Source of the DNA: an uncultured Bacteroidales bacterium
Lineage (GTDB): Bacteria > Bacteroidota > Bacteroidia > Bacteroidales > UBA932
Length of the DNA stretch: 64,000 nt
Assembly: GCA_944322565.1 (NCBI GenBank)
Contig: CALUPG010000002.1
Coordinates: forward strand, 62,001 to 126,000
Direction: 5' to 3'
Shown here one piece after another: positions 31,832-40,701 of the stretch. A program made the position numbers and the translations under genes. Each line of letters opens with the position of its first letter. Position 1 is the stretch's first letter. Below the pieces are notes generated by a model. That model was not told the origin of the DNA and made no database searches. It saw only the letters and a program-made list of their open reading frames with translations.

Positions 31832-32866
31832 ATGAAAATCGGAAACATAGACCTCGGCGAAAGCCCCCTTTTCCTTGCCCCGATGGAGGATGTTACAGAC
31901 GCGTCCTTCAGGGCGGTATGCAAAGAATTCGGGGCAGACATGATGTACACCGAGTTCATCTCTTCCGACGGACTGATACGCGATGCGAAAAAGGCCCTTG
32001 CCAAGATGGTCACGGACGAGAGCGAAGCCCCGATTGGAATCCAGATATACGGGAGCATCCCCGAGGCCATGGTCGAAGCGGCGAAGATGGCCGAAAATGC
32101 GGCACAGATTGCCGGAGGACACGGGGCAGACCTGATTGACATCAACTTCGGATGTCCTGTCAACAAGATAGCCCGCCGGGGGGCCGGGTCCGGGATGATG
32201 CGAGAGCCCGACAAGATGGTACAAATCACGAAAATGATCGTCGATGCCGTCAAGCTGCCGGTCACTGTCAAGACAAGGCTCGGCTGGGATTCAGACTCAA
32301 AAATCATTGTCGAGCTGGCCGAACGCCTTCAGGACACCGGCATCAAGGCTCTGACCATACACGGGAGGACACGCTGCCAGATGTACACCGGCGAGGCAGA
32401 CTGGAGTCTCATCGGCAAAGTGAAGGAAAACCCGAGAATGCACATCCCCATCATAGGCAACGGCGACATCAACTCCCCGCAGAAGGCCAGGGAAGCCTTT
32501 GACAGATACGGGGTCGACGGCATCATGATAGGCCGGGCGACATTCGGGCATCCGTGGATTTTCCGGGAAATCAGGCATTACCTTGACACTGGGGAACTCC
32601 TTCCGGAAATGGGTGTCCGACAGAGAGTGGACCTCGCCAAGCGGCATCTTGAGAAGTCCCTGCAGTTCAAGGGAGAAAAAGTCGGGATACTGGAGATGAG
32701 GCGTCACCTGTCATGCTACTTCAAGGGTCTGCCTGACTTCAGGGAGACCCGGCTGAAGCTCGTCACCCTCACAGACCCGGAAGAACTCCTGGCCACCCTT
32801 GACTTTGTGGCGGAGAAATGGGGCGACACTCCTGCTCCTGTGGCCACTTCCGTCTATGCAAAATAA
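31832..32866 (+). CDS. dusB: tRNA-dihydrouridine synthase B
   Basis: A 344-residue flavoprotein that reduces uridines in the tRNA D-loop. Motifs: LAPMEDVTDASFR at the N-terminal FMN site, DINFGCPVNKIARRGAG with the catalytic Cys at about 110, VTVKTRLGWD, IHGRTRCQMY, and GNGDINSP followed by GVDGIMIGRATFGHPW. The length fits DusB. It probably shares a transcript with lpxK, which starts 38 bases downstream, although lpxK also has its own -7-like box. Confidence 0.95.
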   Translation: MKIGNIDLGESPLFLAPMEDVTDASFRAVCKEFGADMMYTEFISSDGLIRDAKKALAKMVTDESEAPIGIQIYGSIPEAMVEAAKMAENAAQIAGGHGADLIDINFGCPVNKIARRGAGSGMMREPDKMVQITKMIVDAVKLPVTVKTRLGWDSDSKIIVELAERLQDTGIKALTIHGRTRCQMYTGEADWSLIGKVKENPRMHIPIIGNGDINSPQKAREAFDRYGVDGIMIGRATFGHPWIFREIRHYLDTGELLPEMGVRQRVDLAKRHLEKSLQFKGEKVGILEMRRHLSCYFKGLPDFRETRLKLVTLTDPEELLATLDFVAEKWGDTPAPVATSVYAK

Positions 32867-32876
32867 TATAATTGAC

Positions 32877-32884
32877 TATATTTG
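32877..32884 (+). promoter_or_regulatory. -7 element before lpxK
   Basis: TATATTTG, 20 bases before ATG 32905; this supports that start over the TTG at 32872. Confidence 0.45.
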
Positions 32885-32904
32885 TCTGTGTAAATCCAAA
32901 GAAA

Positions 32905-34068
32905 ATGCTTGACCAGATACTTCTTGCACCCTATTATATCACGCTGAAAATAAGGCATGCCCTCTATGATTCGGGCATCAGGAAAGCCTGTTCCGCCGAA
33001 ATCCCGACAATCTCTGTCGGCAATGTCACAGTAGGAGGCACAGGAAAGACTCCACATACAGAAATGCTCATAAGACTCCTGGCAGAACATCCGCATTGGT
33101 CAGCACGCAGCCTGGCTGTGCTGTCCAGAGGCTACCGCCGGAAGAGCAGAGGCTTCCAGCAGGTCGTCACCGGCTCCGGGACACCAGAAAATGAGCTCAA
33201 GCACACCCTTTCCGAATTTTTCGGAGATGAGCCGCTGCAGATAAAGAAAAAGTTTCCCGAGGTGACAGTCGCCGTAGACAAGAACCGTGTGGAAGGCTGC
33301 GACTTTCTCAGACACCCGGAAAAGCTTTCGGCATCAAAGAAAGGCAGAAAATGCGTTTTCAAGGATTTCAGCCCTGCCGAGCTTGTAATCCTTGATGATG
33401 CATTCCAATACAGGTCACTCAAGCCGACAGTCTCGATTGTCCTTGTCAACTACAACCGGCCCGTATTTTCAGACCACCTTCTCCCGGCAGGCAGGCTCAG
33501 GGACCTTCCTGAACGCCTGCGCAAGGCAGACATACTGATAGTGACCAAATGCCCTTATTACATGGAAAACGAGGAAAAGGAGGAGTGGGCAAAAGACCTC
33601 GGCATCAAAGACTATAATCCGGAGACATGCATAGGGACAGCTGCCGGAGGCAAACAGCAGGCTCTGTTCTTCACGACAGTCCGATACGACACCCTCGCCC
33701 CCGTCTTCAGTGAAGGAGACCAGAGATATGCCTATTCAAAGCAGGCCATAATGTTCACCGGAATCGCTGATGACACACCTCTGATGAGATTTCTCAGCGA
33801 TTCATATAAAATAGTCAGACATCTGATGTTCGGTGACCACCATGAATTTACTGCCGGAGACATGAATTCTCTGAAGAAAATTTCCGGAGAATATCCTACG
33901 GCAATAATTGTCACGACTGAGAAAGACAGCCAGAGGCTTGCAGACCTGAAGAATATACCTCCGGTCCTCAAGGAAAGAATGTTCTATGCTCCGATAAAGG
34001 CGGATTTCTTGACTCAGGAAGAGAAAGACCGGTTCGCCGGAGTGCTTGACTCTTTCCTCCCGGCATAA
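32905..34068 (+). CDS. lpxK: tetraacyldisaccharide 4'-kinase
   Basis: A 387-residue LpxK, which phosphorylates the lipid A disaccharide at the 4' position on the inner face of the inner membrane. The N-terminal helix (LDQILLAPYYITLK) is the membrane-associated part. Walker A lies in SVGNVTVGGTGKTP (about 40-53); VLSRGYRRKSRGF and the ILDDAFQYRSL segment (about 155) follow, and the C-terminal part has FTGIADDTPL and TTEKDSQRL. This confirms an LPS-making (Gram-negative) envelope. It follows dusB. Confidence 0.95.
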   Translation: MLDQILLAPYYITLKIRHALYDSGIRKACSAEIPTISVGNVTVGGTGKTPHTEMLIRLLAEHPHWSARSLAVLSRGYRRKSRGFQQVVTGSGTPENELKHTLSEFFGDEPLQIKKKFPEVTVAVDKNRVEGCDFLRHPEKLSASKKGRKCVFKDFSPAELVILDDAFQYRSLKPTVSIVLVNYNRPVFSDHLLPAGRLRDLPERLRKADILIVTKCPYYMENEEKEEWAKDLGIKDYNPETCIGTAAGGKQQALFFTTVRYDTLAPVFSEGDQRYAYSKQAIMFTGIADDTPLMRFLSDSYKIVRHLMFGDHHEFTAGDMNSLKKISGEYPTAIIVTTEKDSQRLADLKNIPPVLKERMFYAPIKADFLTQEEKDRFAGVLDSFLPA

Positions 34069-34125
34069 GGTCCGGTCGCGAAATTGTCCATATCTTCCTG
34101 ATATCTCCGTCTCCCGCGAGAAATT

Positions 34126-35229
34126 TCAGTCCTTGGCAAGAATATCATTCTGCACCTGCACGGAGCCGTCGTGAATCGCATTGAATACCGCCGACACAAA
34201 TTCGGAAGAAAGACCGTATTGTGCGCCTTCCGTCCTGACTTTCTCCAAAACCGTATCCCACCTGGAAGTCTGCAGAATGGCTATATTGCTCCTCTTCTTG
34301 CACTCTCCGATTTTTCTGCTGATTTCCATTCTTGAAGCCAGGGCGGCAATGATTTCTCCGTCTATGGCATCTATCCTCGCCCGCAGACTGTCAATAGTCT
34401 CCCGATAATCGGAACTGTCCGAATCCGCCTGACGGACGACCAGTCCGGACAAGAGACCTGCAAGGTCATCTGGAGCAAGCTGCTGGGCCGCATCACTCAA
34501 TGCGCAGGACGGCTCACAATGGGATTCTATCATCAGTCCGTCAAGTCCGAGGTCAAGTGCCCGCCGGGCAATCTCCCGGACATATTTCCTGTCCCCTGCA
34601 ATATGGCTCGGATCGCAGAAAAACGGAAGTTCAGGAAAACGGCTCCTCATCTCTATGACAATCCGCCATACCGGACTGTTCCTGTAAAGCATTTTCTCGG
34701 AAGAAGAGAACCCCCTGTGCACAATCCCGAGCTTTCTCACTCCGGCCTGTGCACAACGCTCCAGGGCTCCGGACCAGAGTTCTATGTCCGGGCTTACAGG
34801 ATTCTTGACAAGAACGGGAATGTCCGCGCCATGCAGGGCATCGGCAATTTCCTGAACAGCAAACGGACTTGAAACAGTGCGGGCGCCAATCCAGACCATA
34901 TCCAACCCCGACTCGAGGCAGGCTTCCACATGTTCCCTGCATGCCACTTCCGTACAGACCTTCATTCCGGTCTCCCGGCCGACCCTCTCAAGCCATTTCA
35001 GGCCAGGGGCTCCGACTCCTTCAAATGTACCCGGATGCGTTCTGGGCTTCCATATCCCTGCCCTGAAAACTCCGACTCCGCATTTTCTCAACTCCTCAGC
35101 AGTCCTCAGGACCTGTTCTTGGGACTCGGCACTGCACGGACCGGCAATCACCATCGGCCTGCCGTCCGGAAAAATCCCCCACTCGGAAGGAGGGACCACA
35201 TCAAACTTCCTCTCCATCTGTCCAGACAT
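34126..35229 (-). CDS. bifunctional DAHP synthase / chorismate mutase
   Basis: A 367-residue two-domain enzyme. Residues about 1-262 are a class I DAHP synthase of the short type (VIAGPCSAES, GIWKPRTHPGTFEG, WIGARTV, VKNPVSPD, CDPSHIAGDR, IESHCEPSCALSDAAQQL), the entry step to aromatic amino acids. Residues about 275-360 are an AroQ-type chorismate mutase (IDSLRARIDAIDGEIIAALASR, ...ISRKIGECKK). The fusion lets chorismate-pathway products regulate the synthase through the mutase domain, as known for related fusions. It is a single minus-strand gene; its start follows the frr terminator. Confidence 0.93.
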   Translation of the reverse strand: MSGQMERKFDVVPPSEWGIFPDGRPMVIAGPCSAESQEQVLRTAEELRKCGVGVFRAGIWKPRTHPGTFEGVGAPGLKWLERVGRETGMKVCTEVACREHVEACLESGLDMVWIGARTVSSPFAVQEIADALHGADIPVLVKNPVSPDIELWSGALERCAQAGVRKLGIVHRGFSSSEKMLYRNSPVWRIVIEMRSRFPELPFFCDPSHIAGDRKYVREIARRALDLGLDGLMIESHCEPSCALSDAAQQLAPDDLAGLLSGLVVRQADSDSSDYRETIDSLRARIDAIDGEIIAALASRMEISRKIGECKKRSNIAILQTSRWDTVLEKVRTEGAQYGLSSEFVSAVFNAIHDGSVQVQNDILAKD

Positions 35230-35255
35230 GAATTCAATTATTAGTTATACGGGCA

Positions 35256-35288
35256 CAAAAAGGACCGGCCTGAATCAAGTCCGGTCCT
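35256..35288 (-). terminator. intrinsic terminator of frr
   Basis: On the minus strand AGGACCGG / CCGGTCCT (35288-35281 and 35268-35261) form an 8-pair stem with a 12-base loop, followed by TTTTTGTG. It lies about 45 bases after the frr stop and before the DAHP synthase gene. Confidence 0.7.
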
Positions 35289-35334
35289 GTCTCAGTGCAT
35301 CTGCCGCACTTCAAAATTCAAATGCTTCCGTCGT

Positions 35335-35898
35335 TCAGACTGTAAGTATTTCCTTTTCCTTTGCCGCAGCCACCTCGTCAATCTTCTTCACATATGAATC
35401 GGTCTCCTTCTGGACATTCTGTTCGTATTCTTTCTGCATATCCTCAGGCATACCGTCCTTCTGCGCCTTCTTCAAGGCATCGATGGCATCACGGCGTGAA
35501 TTTCTGACAACTATCTTGGCATTCTCAGCAGCCGTCTTCACCTTCTTTATGAGTTCTTTCCTCCTGTCCTCAGTGAGAGGCGGCACTGCGCAGCGGATGC
35601 TCTCCCCGTTGTTCTGGGGAGTAAGTCCGATATTGGCATCCATTATGGCTTTCTCGATGACCGGAATCATCTTCTTTTCCCACGGCTGGATAAGAATAGT
35701 CTTGGCATCAGGCACTGTCACGGACGCTACCTGCGGCACTGGGGTCGGCGTACCATAATAGTCAACAACCACATTATTGAATACCAACGGATTGGCTTTT
35801 CCTGCCCTGTAAGTCTTGAGGTCCTCTTCAAGGAACTTGACGGCATCACCCATCTTCGTCTTGGCTGATGCAAGAATTTCTTTTGCTTTATCAATCAT
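35335..35898 (-). CDS. frr: ribosome recycling factor
   Basis: A 187-residue RRF, which splits post-termination ribosomes with EF-G. Family landmarks: EDLKTYRAGKANP, VDYYGTPTPVPQVASV, ILIQPWEKKMI, IRCAVPPLTEDRRKEL, and the C-terminal helix. Normal length. It follows pyrH by 85 bases, a classical pyrH-frr pairing. Confidence 0.96.
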   Translation of the reverse strand: MIDKAKEILASAKTKMGDAVKFLEEDLKTYRAGKANPLVFNNVVVDYYGTPTPVPQVASVTVPDAKTILIQPWEKKMIPVIEKAIMDANIGLTPQNNGESIRCAVPPLTEDRRKELIKKVKTAAENAKIVVRNSRRDAIDALKKAQKDGMPEDMQKEYEQNVQKETDSYVKKIDEVAAAKEKEILTV

Positions 35899-35983
35899 AG
35901 CAATGCAATCTGTATTGTTTTCTGTTTCTATTCAATCCATTTCGATGAAATGCAGTCTTAAGGATACCGGATACCTGCAAATG

Positions 35984-36691
35984 CTACAGATGGACCAGTG
36001 TCCCGACTTTCTTTCCCTCGATAAGGCCGGTAAGGTTGCCCTTTGCATTCATGTCAAATACAATTATCGGCATATTCCCTTCCCTGCACAACGCAAAGGC
36101 TGTCTGATCCATCACCTTCAGATGATCCTCAATCGCCTTGTCAAATGTCAGCTCGTCATATCTGACTGCCGTCGGGTCTTTCTCCGGGTCGGCTGTATAC
36201 ACCCCGTCGACTCTCGTCCCTTTCAGAAGAACGTCCGCCCCGATTTCCAGAGCCCTGAGCGCGGCACCCGAATCAGTGGTAAAGAAAGGATTGCCGGTGC
36301 CGCCCGCTATCAGTGCAACGCCTCCTTTCTCCATAAATTCAACGGCATCGTCCCTCATATAGAACCTTGCCACCGGCATCATCTGTGTTGCCGTGAATAC
36401 TTCAGCCGGCACTCCTGCAGACTTTATTGCCATGGACAGGCCGAGAGAATTGATGACAGTAGCGAGCATTCCCATCTTGTCGCCCTGGACACGGTCAAAT
36501 CCTTTGCCGACTCCGGACAGCCCTCTGAAAATATTTCCTCCGCCGATGACTATCGCCACCTGAAGCCCGGCTTTCACTGCCGAAGCTATCTCTTCAGCAT
36601 AGGCGGCAAGCATTTCCTCACTGATGCCTTTGCCGGACGGACCTCCGAGGCTTTCGCCGCTGAGCTTGAGAAGCACTCTCCTGTAGTTCAT
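35984..36691 (-). CDS. pyrH: UMP kinase
   Basis: A 235-residue bacterial UMP kinase of the amino-acid-kinase fold, making UDP for nucleotide and cell-wall synthesis. Motifs: RVLLKLSGESLGG, VIGGGNIFRG, DKMGMLATVINSL, GGTGNPFFTTDS, RALEIGADVLLKGTRVDGVYTADP, and the C-terminal IVFDMNAKGNL. Divergent from sdhC; first gene of pyrH-frr. Confidence 0.96.
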   Translation of the reverse strand: MNYRRVLLKLSGESLGGPSGKGISEEMLAAYAEEIASAVKAGLQVAIVIGGGNIFRGLSGVGKGFDRVQGDKMGMLATVINSLGLSMAIKSAGVPAEVFTATQMMPVARFYMRDDAVEFMEKGGVALIAGGTGNPFFTTDSGAALRALEIGADVLLKGTRVDGVYTADPEKDPTAVRYDELTFDKAIEDHLKVMDQTAFALCREGNMPIIVFDMNAKGNLTGLIEGKKVGTLVHL

Positions 36692-36711
36692 TCTTTTTAA
36701 TTTTATCGAAA

Positions 36712-36742
36712 CAAAAATATCGATTTATTATGAAACTTGCAA
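36712..36742 (-). promoter_or_regulatory. promoter of pyrH-frr
   Basis: On the minus strand TTG (36742-36740) lies 20 bases before TATTTTTG (36719-36712), about 20 bases before the pyrH ATG. Confidence 0.6.
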
Positions 36743-36751
36743 GAAAGAGTA

Positions 36752-36759
36752 TATCTTTG
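36752..36759 (+). promoter_or_regulatory. -7 element of sdhC
   Basis: TATCTTTG, 43 bases before ATG 36803; supports the shorter start over the frame opening at 36737. Confidence 0.5.
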
Positions 36760-36802
36760 CATACCTGTTGTCAAAAATGAGTATAAACTATTGATAAAAG
36801 AT

Positions 36803-37495
36803 ATGGCAAACATTTTCACATCTTCAATCGGCAAGAAGCTCATAATGAGTATCAGCGGACTTTTCCTGATTGTCTTCCTGCTCCTTCACCTCACCATCAA
36901 TTTCTTTTCAGTAATTGACACGATGACAGGCAGTTTCGGGGAGCCTGACGGATTGTTTGCTTTAGGATGCGAATTTATGTCCCTTCCTATAGTGACTGTA
37001 ATGGTGCCGGTGCTCGCCTTCGGTTTCATAATCCACATCATCTACGCCTTCATCCTTACATTCAGCAACCTCAAGTCCCGCGGCGGATACAGACGATATG
37101 AAGTTGCAAGCAAGGCACGGACAGACTCATGGGCATCCCGCAACATGATTGTACTCGGAATCATCGTGCTCGGAATCCTTGCATTCCACCTCACTCATTT
37201 CTGGGCAGACATGCAGCTTCAGGAATGGACAGGAACTGAAGCGGAAGATCCATACGAACTCCTTACCCTGACATTCGGACAGTGGTACAATGTCCTCATC
37301 TATATAATCTGGTTCGGGGCACTCTGGTTTCACCTCACACACGGCTTCTGGAGCGCATTCCAGACAATCGGCTGGGACAACAAAGTATGGCTCAAGAGAC
37401 TCAAATGGATTGCATATATCTTCGCTACTGTCATCTTCCTGGGCTTCACTGCGGTTGCCTGCAATGCCTGCCTTGAGGCCAACAACCTCATCTGA
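36803..37495 (+). CDS. sdhC: succinate dehydrogenase/fumarate reductase cytochrome b subunit
   Basis: A 230-residue five-helix membrane anchor of the Bacteroidota succinate:quinone oxidoreductase type, starting MANIFTSSIGKKLIMSISGLFL. Histidines suited to haem ligation occur in LLLHLTIN, IIHIIYAF, FHLTHFW and FHLTHGFW. It would pass electrons between quinone and the SdhB iron-sulfur subunit. In this phylum sdhC is normally followed by sdhA and sdhB; here a strong terminator and a convergent gene follow, so it stands alone. The ATG 36803 fits the family and the promoter. Confidence 0.93.
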   Translation: MANIFTSSIGKKLIMSISGLFLIVFLLLHLTINFFSVIDTMTGSFGEPDGLFALGCEFMSLPIVTVMVPVLAFGFIIHIIYAFILTFSNLKSRGGYRRYEVASKARTDSWASRNMIVLGIIVLGILAFHLTHFWADMQLQEWTGTEAEDPYELLTLTFGQWYNVLIYIIWFGALWFHLTHGFWSAFQTIGWDNKVWLKRLKWIAYIFATVIFLGFTAVACNACLEANNLI

Positions 37496-37567
37496 GGACT
37501 TATTCATTGAAGCCTGTGCCGGCAGCCATTGAATCCGGGACAGACTTCCTGATGACACAATATATAA

Positions 37568-37595
37568 GAGGACGGGGCAGACCCGCCCTCTTTTT
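37568..37595 (+). terminator. intrinsic terminator of sdhC
   Basis: GAGGACGGG / CCCGCCCTC stem (one A-C mismatch, five-base loop) followed by TTTTT, about 70 bases after the sdhC stop. It lies between sdhC and the convergent aminopeptidase gene. Confidence 0.7.
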
Positions 37596-37663
37596 ATTCG
37601 TACTCATCCTCTTTTGTTTGCACCCGGTGAAGGAGACATGTATCCCCACTCTCTTTCCGCAGG

Positions 37664-39508
37664 CTACAGCGGCGCTGTCATTTTTTGCAGCCAAAGGGCG
37701 ATTTCAGGACTCAGTTCCGGAGACAGGACCTCATATACATGACGGTTGTAGCTGTCCAGCCACTCGATTTCTTCCGGAGTCATCAGCTCCCGGACTATAG
37801 GGCGAGTGTCTATGTGACAGAGAGTCATGGTCTCGAAACGGAGCCATTCCCCGAATTCATTGACCTCGTCCTCCACGCACAGAAGGATATTCTCATGCCG
37901 GATTCCGTGCATTCCTTCCCTGTAGATGCCGGGCTCGTCGGAAGTCACCATCCCTGGCAGGAGAGGCTGTGCATTAAGATTCTGCCTGATATCCTGAGGA
38001 CCTTCGTGGACACAAAGGTAGAAGCCGATGCCATGACCGGTACCATGGCCGAAATTGCGGCGGGCCTTCCACATCGGCATCCTTGCGAGGGCATCTAGCC
38101 TGCATCCGGGAGTACCTTTCGGAAAGACAGACATTGCCAGGCCGACCATCCCTCTCAGAGCAAGCGTATAGTCCTCTCTCTCAAGGGAAGAGCATTCTCC
38201 GACAGGCACAGTCCTCGTTATGTCTGTGGTCCCGAAGACATACTGCCCGCCTGAGTCAGTCAGATACAGGCCCCTGCGTTCTATTACGGCAGACCCCCTG
38301 TCAGGCGTACTGTAATGAGGAAGTGCGGCATTCCGTCCGTATGCGGAAATATTATTGAAACTGTTGCCTCTGAATCCGGGAATTTCAGCGCGGAAAGAAG
38401 TGAGCCGCTGCGAAGCGTCCCACTCGGTGAGAGTCATTCCTGATGCGAGTGAAGTCTCCAGCCAGAAGAGAAATCTCTCCATTGCAAGTCCGTCGGCATG
38501 GAACGCTTCCCGCATCCCATTTATCTCAATCCTGTTCCTGACAGCCTTCCGCAAAATCACGGGAGATGTTCCGGCAACGACATTGCCCGGGCCGAAATTG
38601 TCCGACACCGCTTTATAGACATTGAAATTAAGAGTGGACTCATCTATAAAGACACGCGGACAAGTATCTGCGCCGAATGAAAGGTCCTCAACAATTCCAT
38701 GAAGGTCCGCTGCGAGGTCATCATAGCAGCAGACAGTGATGCCGTCTGCCGACAATTCCGAGAAGCTGTCCTCCGTATCCGGATCAGACTCAGGCTGACG
38801 GAAAGAATCTCCGCAGTCCGGACTGCCCTTACGGGCATACCAGTACACATCATCCATCGTGACAAGAAGGTACGATATCACAAGAGGATTGTATTCGATA
38901 TCCCTGCCCCGCACATTGAGCAGCCAGGCAATCTCATCCAGAGAGGCGAGCAAAATCGCATCGCAATTCTCCTTTATCAGAAATTTCCTGAGCCACTGTA
39001 TTTTCTGGAGCCGGGACTCTCCTGTGGTGTCATCATCGAGGGTATAGACCGGAGACGAGGGTATTTCCGGCCGGTCCTGCCATATCCTGTCTATGATGTC
39101 GGGCACATCAGCCACAGGCATCTGGACGGCATCTTCGATTGCCTTCACTTGTGAAACAGTGAATGCAGTCCCGTCCAGGGCCACTGTCCCTGCGTGTGAG
39201 GCAAGCCATTCGGGAATGCCAACAGCTCCGGGAACACGCGTCTTATGCAGAGACACACCGCTGTCGGCGAGTTCTTCCGCTGCCTGTATGAAATATCTTG
39301 AATCCGTCCACAGGCCGGCATGGCTCTGTGTGACGACAAGTTCTCCGGCCTCTCCCGTAAAGCCGGAAAGCCACTCCACTTCTTTCCATCTCGGTGCGGG
39401 ATATTCGCTGCAATGAGGGTCGGAGCCCGAAAACACTACCGCATCCCAGCCTTCTTCAGACATCACTCTCCGAAGAAGTTCGATTCTCTTGTAATGGATT
39501 TCTGACAT
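37664..39508 (-). CDS. aminopeptidase P family protein (Xaa-Pro aminopeptidase)
   Basis: A 614-residue M24 metallopeptidase of the long aminopeptidase P type. Two N-terminal creatinase-like domains (about 1-310) precede the pita-bread catalytic domain. The metal ligands are in place: D in YLTDSGGQY and D in FGTTDITRT, H in GHGTGHGIG, E in VTSDEPGIY and E in RHENILL. No signal peptide, so probably cytosolic; it removes N-terminal residues before proline. The start at 39508 (MSEIHYKRIELLRR) gives the family N-terminus; the frame open to 39637 overlaps hemW. It lies 44 bases after hemW, likely in the same transcript. Confidence 0.92.
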   Translation of the reverse strand: MSEIHYKRIELLRRVMSEEGWDAVVFSGSDPHCSEYPAPRWKEVEWLSGFTGEAGELVVTQSHAGLWTDSRYFIQAAEELADSGVSLHKTRVPGAVGIPEWLASHAGTVALDGTAFTVSQVKAIEDAVQMPVADVPDIIDRIWQDRPEIPSSPVYTLDDDTTGESRLQKIQWLRKFLIKENCDAILLASLDEIAWLLNVRGRDIEYNPLVISYLLVTMDDVYWYARKGSPDCGDSFRQPESDPDTEDSFSELSADGITVCCYDDLAADLHGIVEDLSFGADTCPRVFIDESTLNFNVYKAVSDNFGPGNVVAGTSPVILRKAVRNRIEINGMREAFHADGLAMERFLFWLETSLASGMTLTEWDASQRLTSFRAEIPGFRGNSFNNISAYGRNAALPHYSTPDRGSAVIERRGLYLTDSGGQYVFGTTDITRTVPVGECSSLEREDYTLALRGMVGLAMSVFPKGTPGCRLDALARMPMWKARRNFGHGTGHGIGFYLCVHEGPQDIRQNLNAQPLLPGMVTSDEPGIYREGMHGIRHENILLCVEDEVNEFGEWLRFETMTLCHIDTRPIVRELMTPEEIEWLDSYNRHVYEVLSPELSPEIALWLQKMTAPL

Positions 39509-39552
39509 ATCAGTCGATTTTAAGATTCTATGATTACAAAAACAACCTTCGT

Positions 39553-40674
39553 TCACACGAGTTCCGAAATAATATTGTCCGAGACAAAAAAATGGTCTTC
39601 GGGGATACGGAGGCCTTCCGGACAAGGTATAAGCCATCCTGCTTCAAGTGCAGCATCTACGGCTCCGGGTCTTGAATGCTGCCGGAGGAAATTCTCACTG
39701 ATTCCGCGGTCTGTCCGCAGCGACAGCATGATTCTCTCCAGAGCCATCTGTGAATCCGTCAGATATTCATACCCTCCGCTGAAATCAGACAGATATCCGG
39801 AAAGCGAGGAATCATTCCAGCTCCGCTTCCTGTCTGACAAAGAAAAGGAATGGGCGGCCGGACCCAGTCCGACATACGGACGATGAGACCAATAGCCGCT
39901 GTTATGTATGGCTTCATATCCTGGCCTGGCGAAATTGGAGATTTCATAATGCCGGTAGCCCGCACCGGAAAGAATCCGGCACAGCAACCCATATTGGCGG
40001 CAGCATCGGTCGTCAGATGCTTCTGAATATTTCCCGGAAATGACCATCCGGTATAGGGCGCTGCCCTCCTCGACCGAAAGCTGATAAGCTGATATATGCT
40101 CGGGAGGAAAGCCTGTGCCGAACCCTTTCACGACTTCATCCAGCACCGCAAGCCACACTTCATCTGACATATCGGATATCCCGAAAATCAGGTCCACGCT
40201 CACATTGCCGACTCCTGCCTCCCTGAGAATCCTGTATGCCCGCCGGGCCGTCTCGGCATCATGCCTTCTGTTCATCCATTTCAGGATACCGTCATCAAGA
40301 GACTGTACTCCCATGCTGATGCGGGTGACACCCGATGAGGCGAGAGCATTCACATAGGCTGGTCCTTTTGCAGAAATATCCTCCGGATTTACCTCCAGGG
40401 TAAATTCCTCATAGCCATTTCTGCCCCGGACAGCAGCCAGAGCCCCGGCAATGCCGGATATACAATCAGGGGGCAGCACCGACGGAGTGCCTCCCCCTAT
40501 ATACAATGTGTCAGGACTGTCTGCCCGGCGGATTTCTTCCGCCCTCAGACTGATTTCCTTATCCAATGCCCGACAAAACGGCGCGAAACATCCCTCCGAC
40601 ACGGATATTGTCTCTGAATAAAATCCGCAGTAGGTGCAGAAGCTTCCGCAGAACGGGATATGGACATATATCAT
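39553..40674 (-). CDS. hemW: radical SAM haem chaperone HemW
   Basis: A 373-residue radical SAM protein of the HemW (formerly HemN-like) type. The cluster motif CxxxCxxC is present in CGSFCTYCGF (about 9-18), where HemW and HemN enzymes share CxxxCxYC. YIGGGTPS, EVNPED, RISMGVQSLDD and VDLIFGIS follow. It lacks the N-terminal extension of true coproporphyrinogen dehydrogenase, so a haem-transfer role is more likely. It lies 27 bases after the coiled-coil gene and is followed by the aminopeptidase gene. Confidence 0.92.
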   Translation of the reverse strand: MIYVHIPFCGSFCTYCGFYSETISVSEGCFAPFCRALDKEISLRAEEIRRADSPDTLYIGGGTPSVLPPDCISGIAGALAAVRGRNGYEEFTLEVNPEDISAKGPAYVNALASSGVTRISMGVQSLDDGILKWMNRRHDAETARRAYRILREAGVGNVSVDLIFGISDMSDEVWLAVLDEVVKGFGTGFPPEHISAYQLSVEEGSALYRMVISGKYSEASDDRCCRQYGLLCRILSGAGYRHYEISNFARPGYEAIHNSGYWSHRPYVGLGPAAHSFSLSDRKRSWNDSSLSGYLSDFSGGYEYLTDSQMALERIMLSLRTDRGISENFLRQHSRPGAVDAALEAGWLIPCPEGLRIPEDHFFVSDNIISELV

Positions 40675-40701
40675 GACACTGACGCGGTTCAGAAATGCGC
40701 A

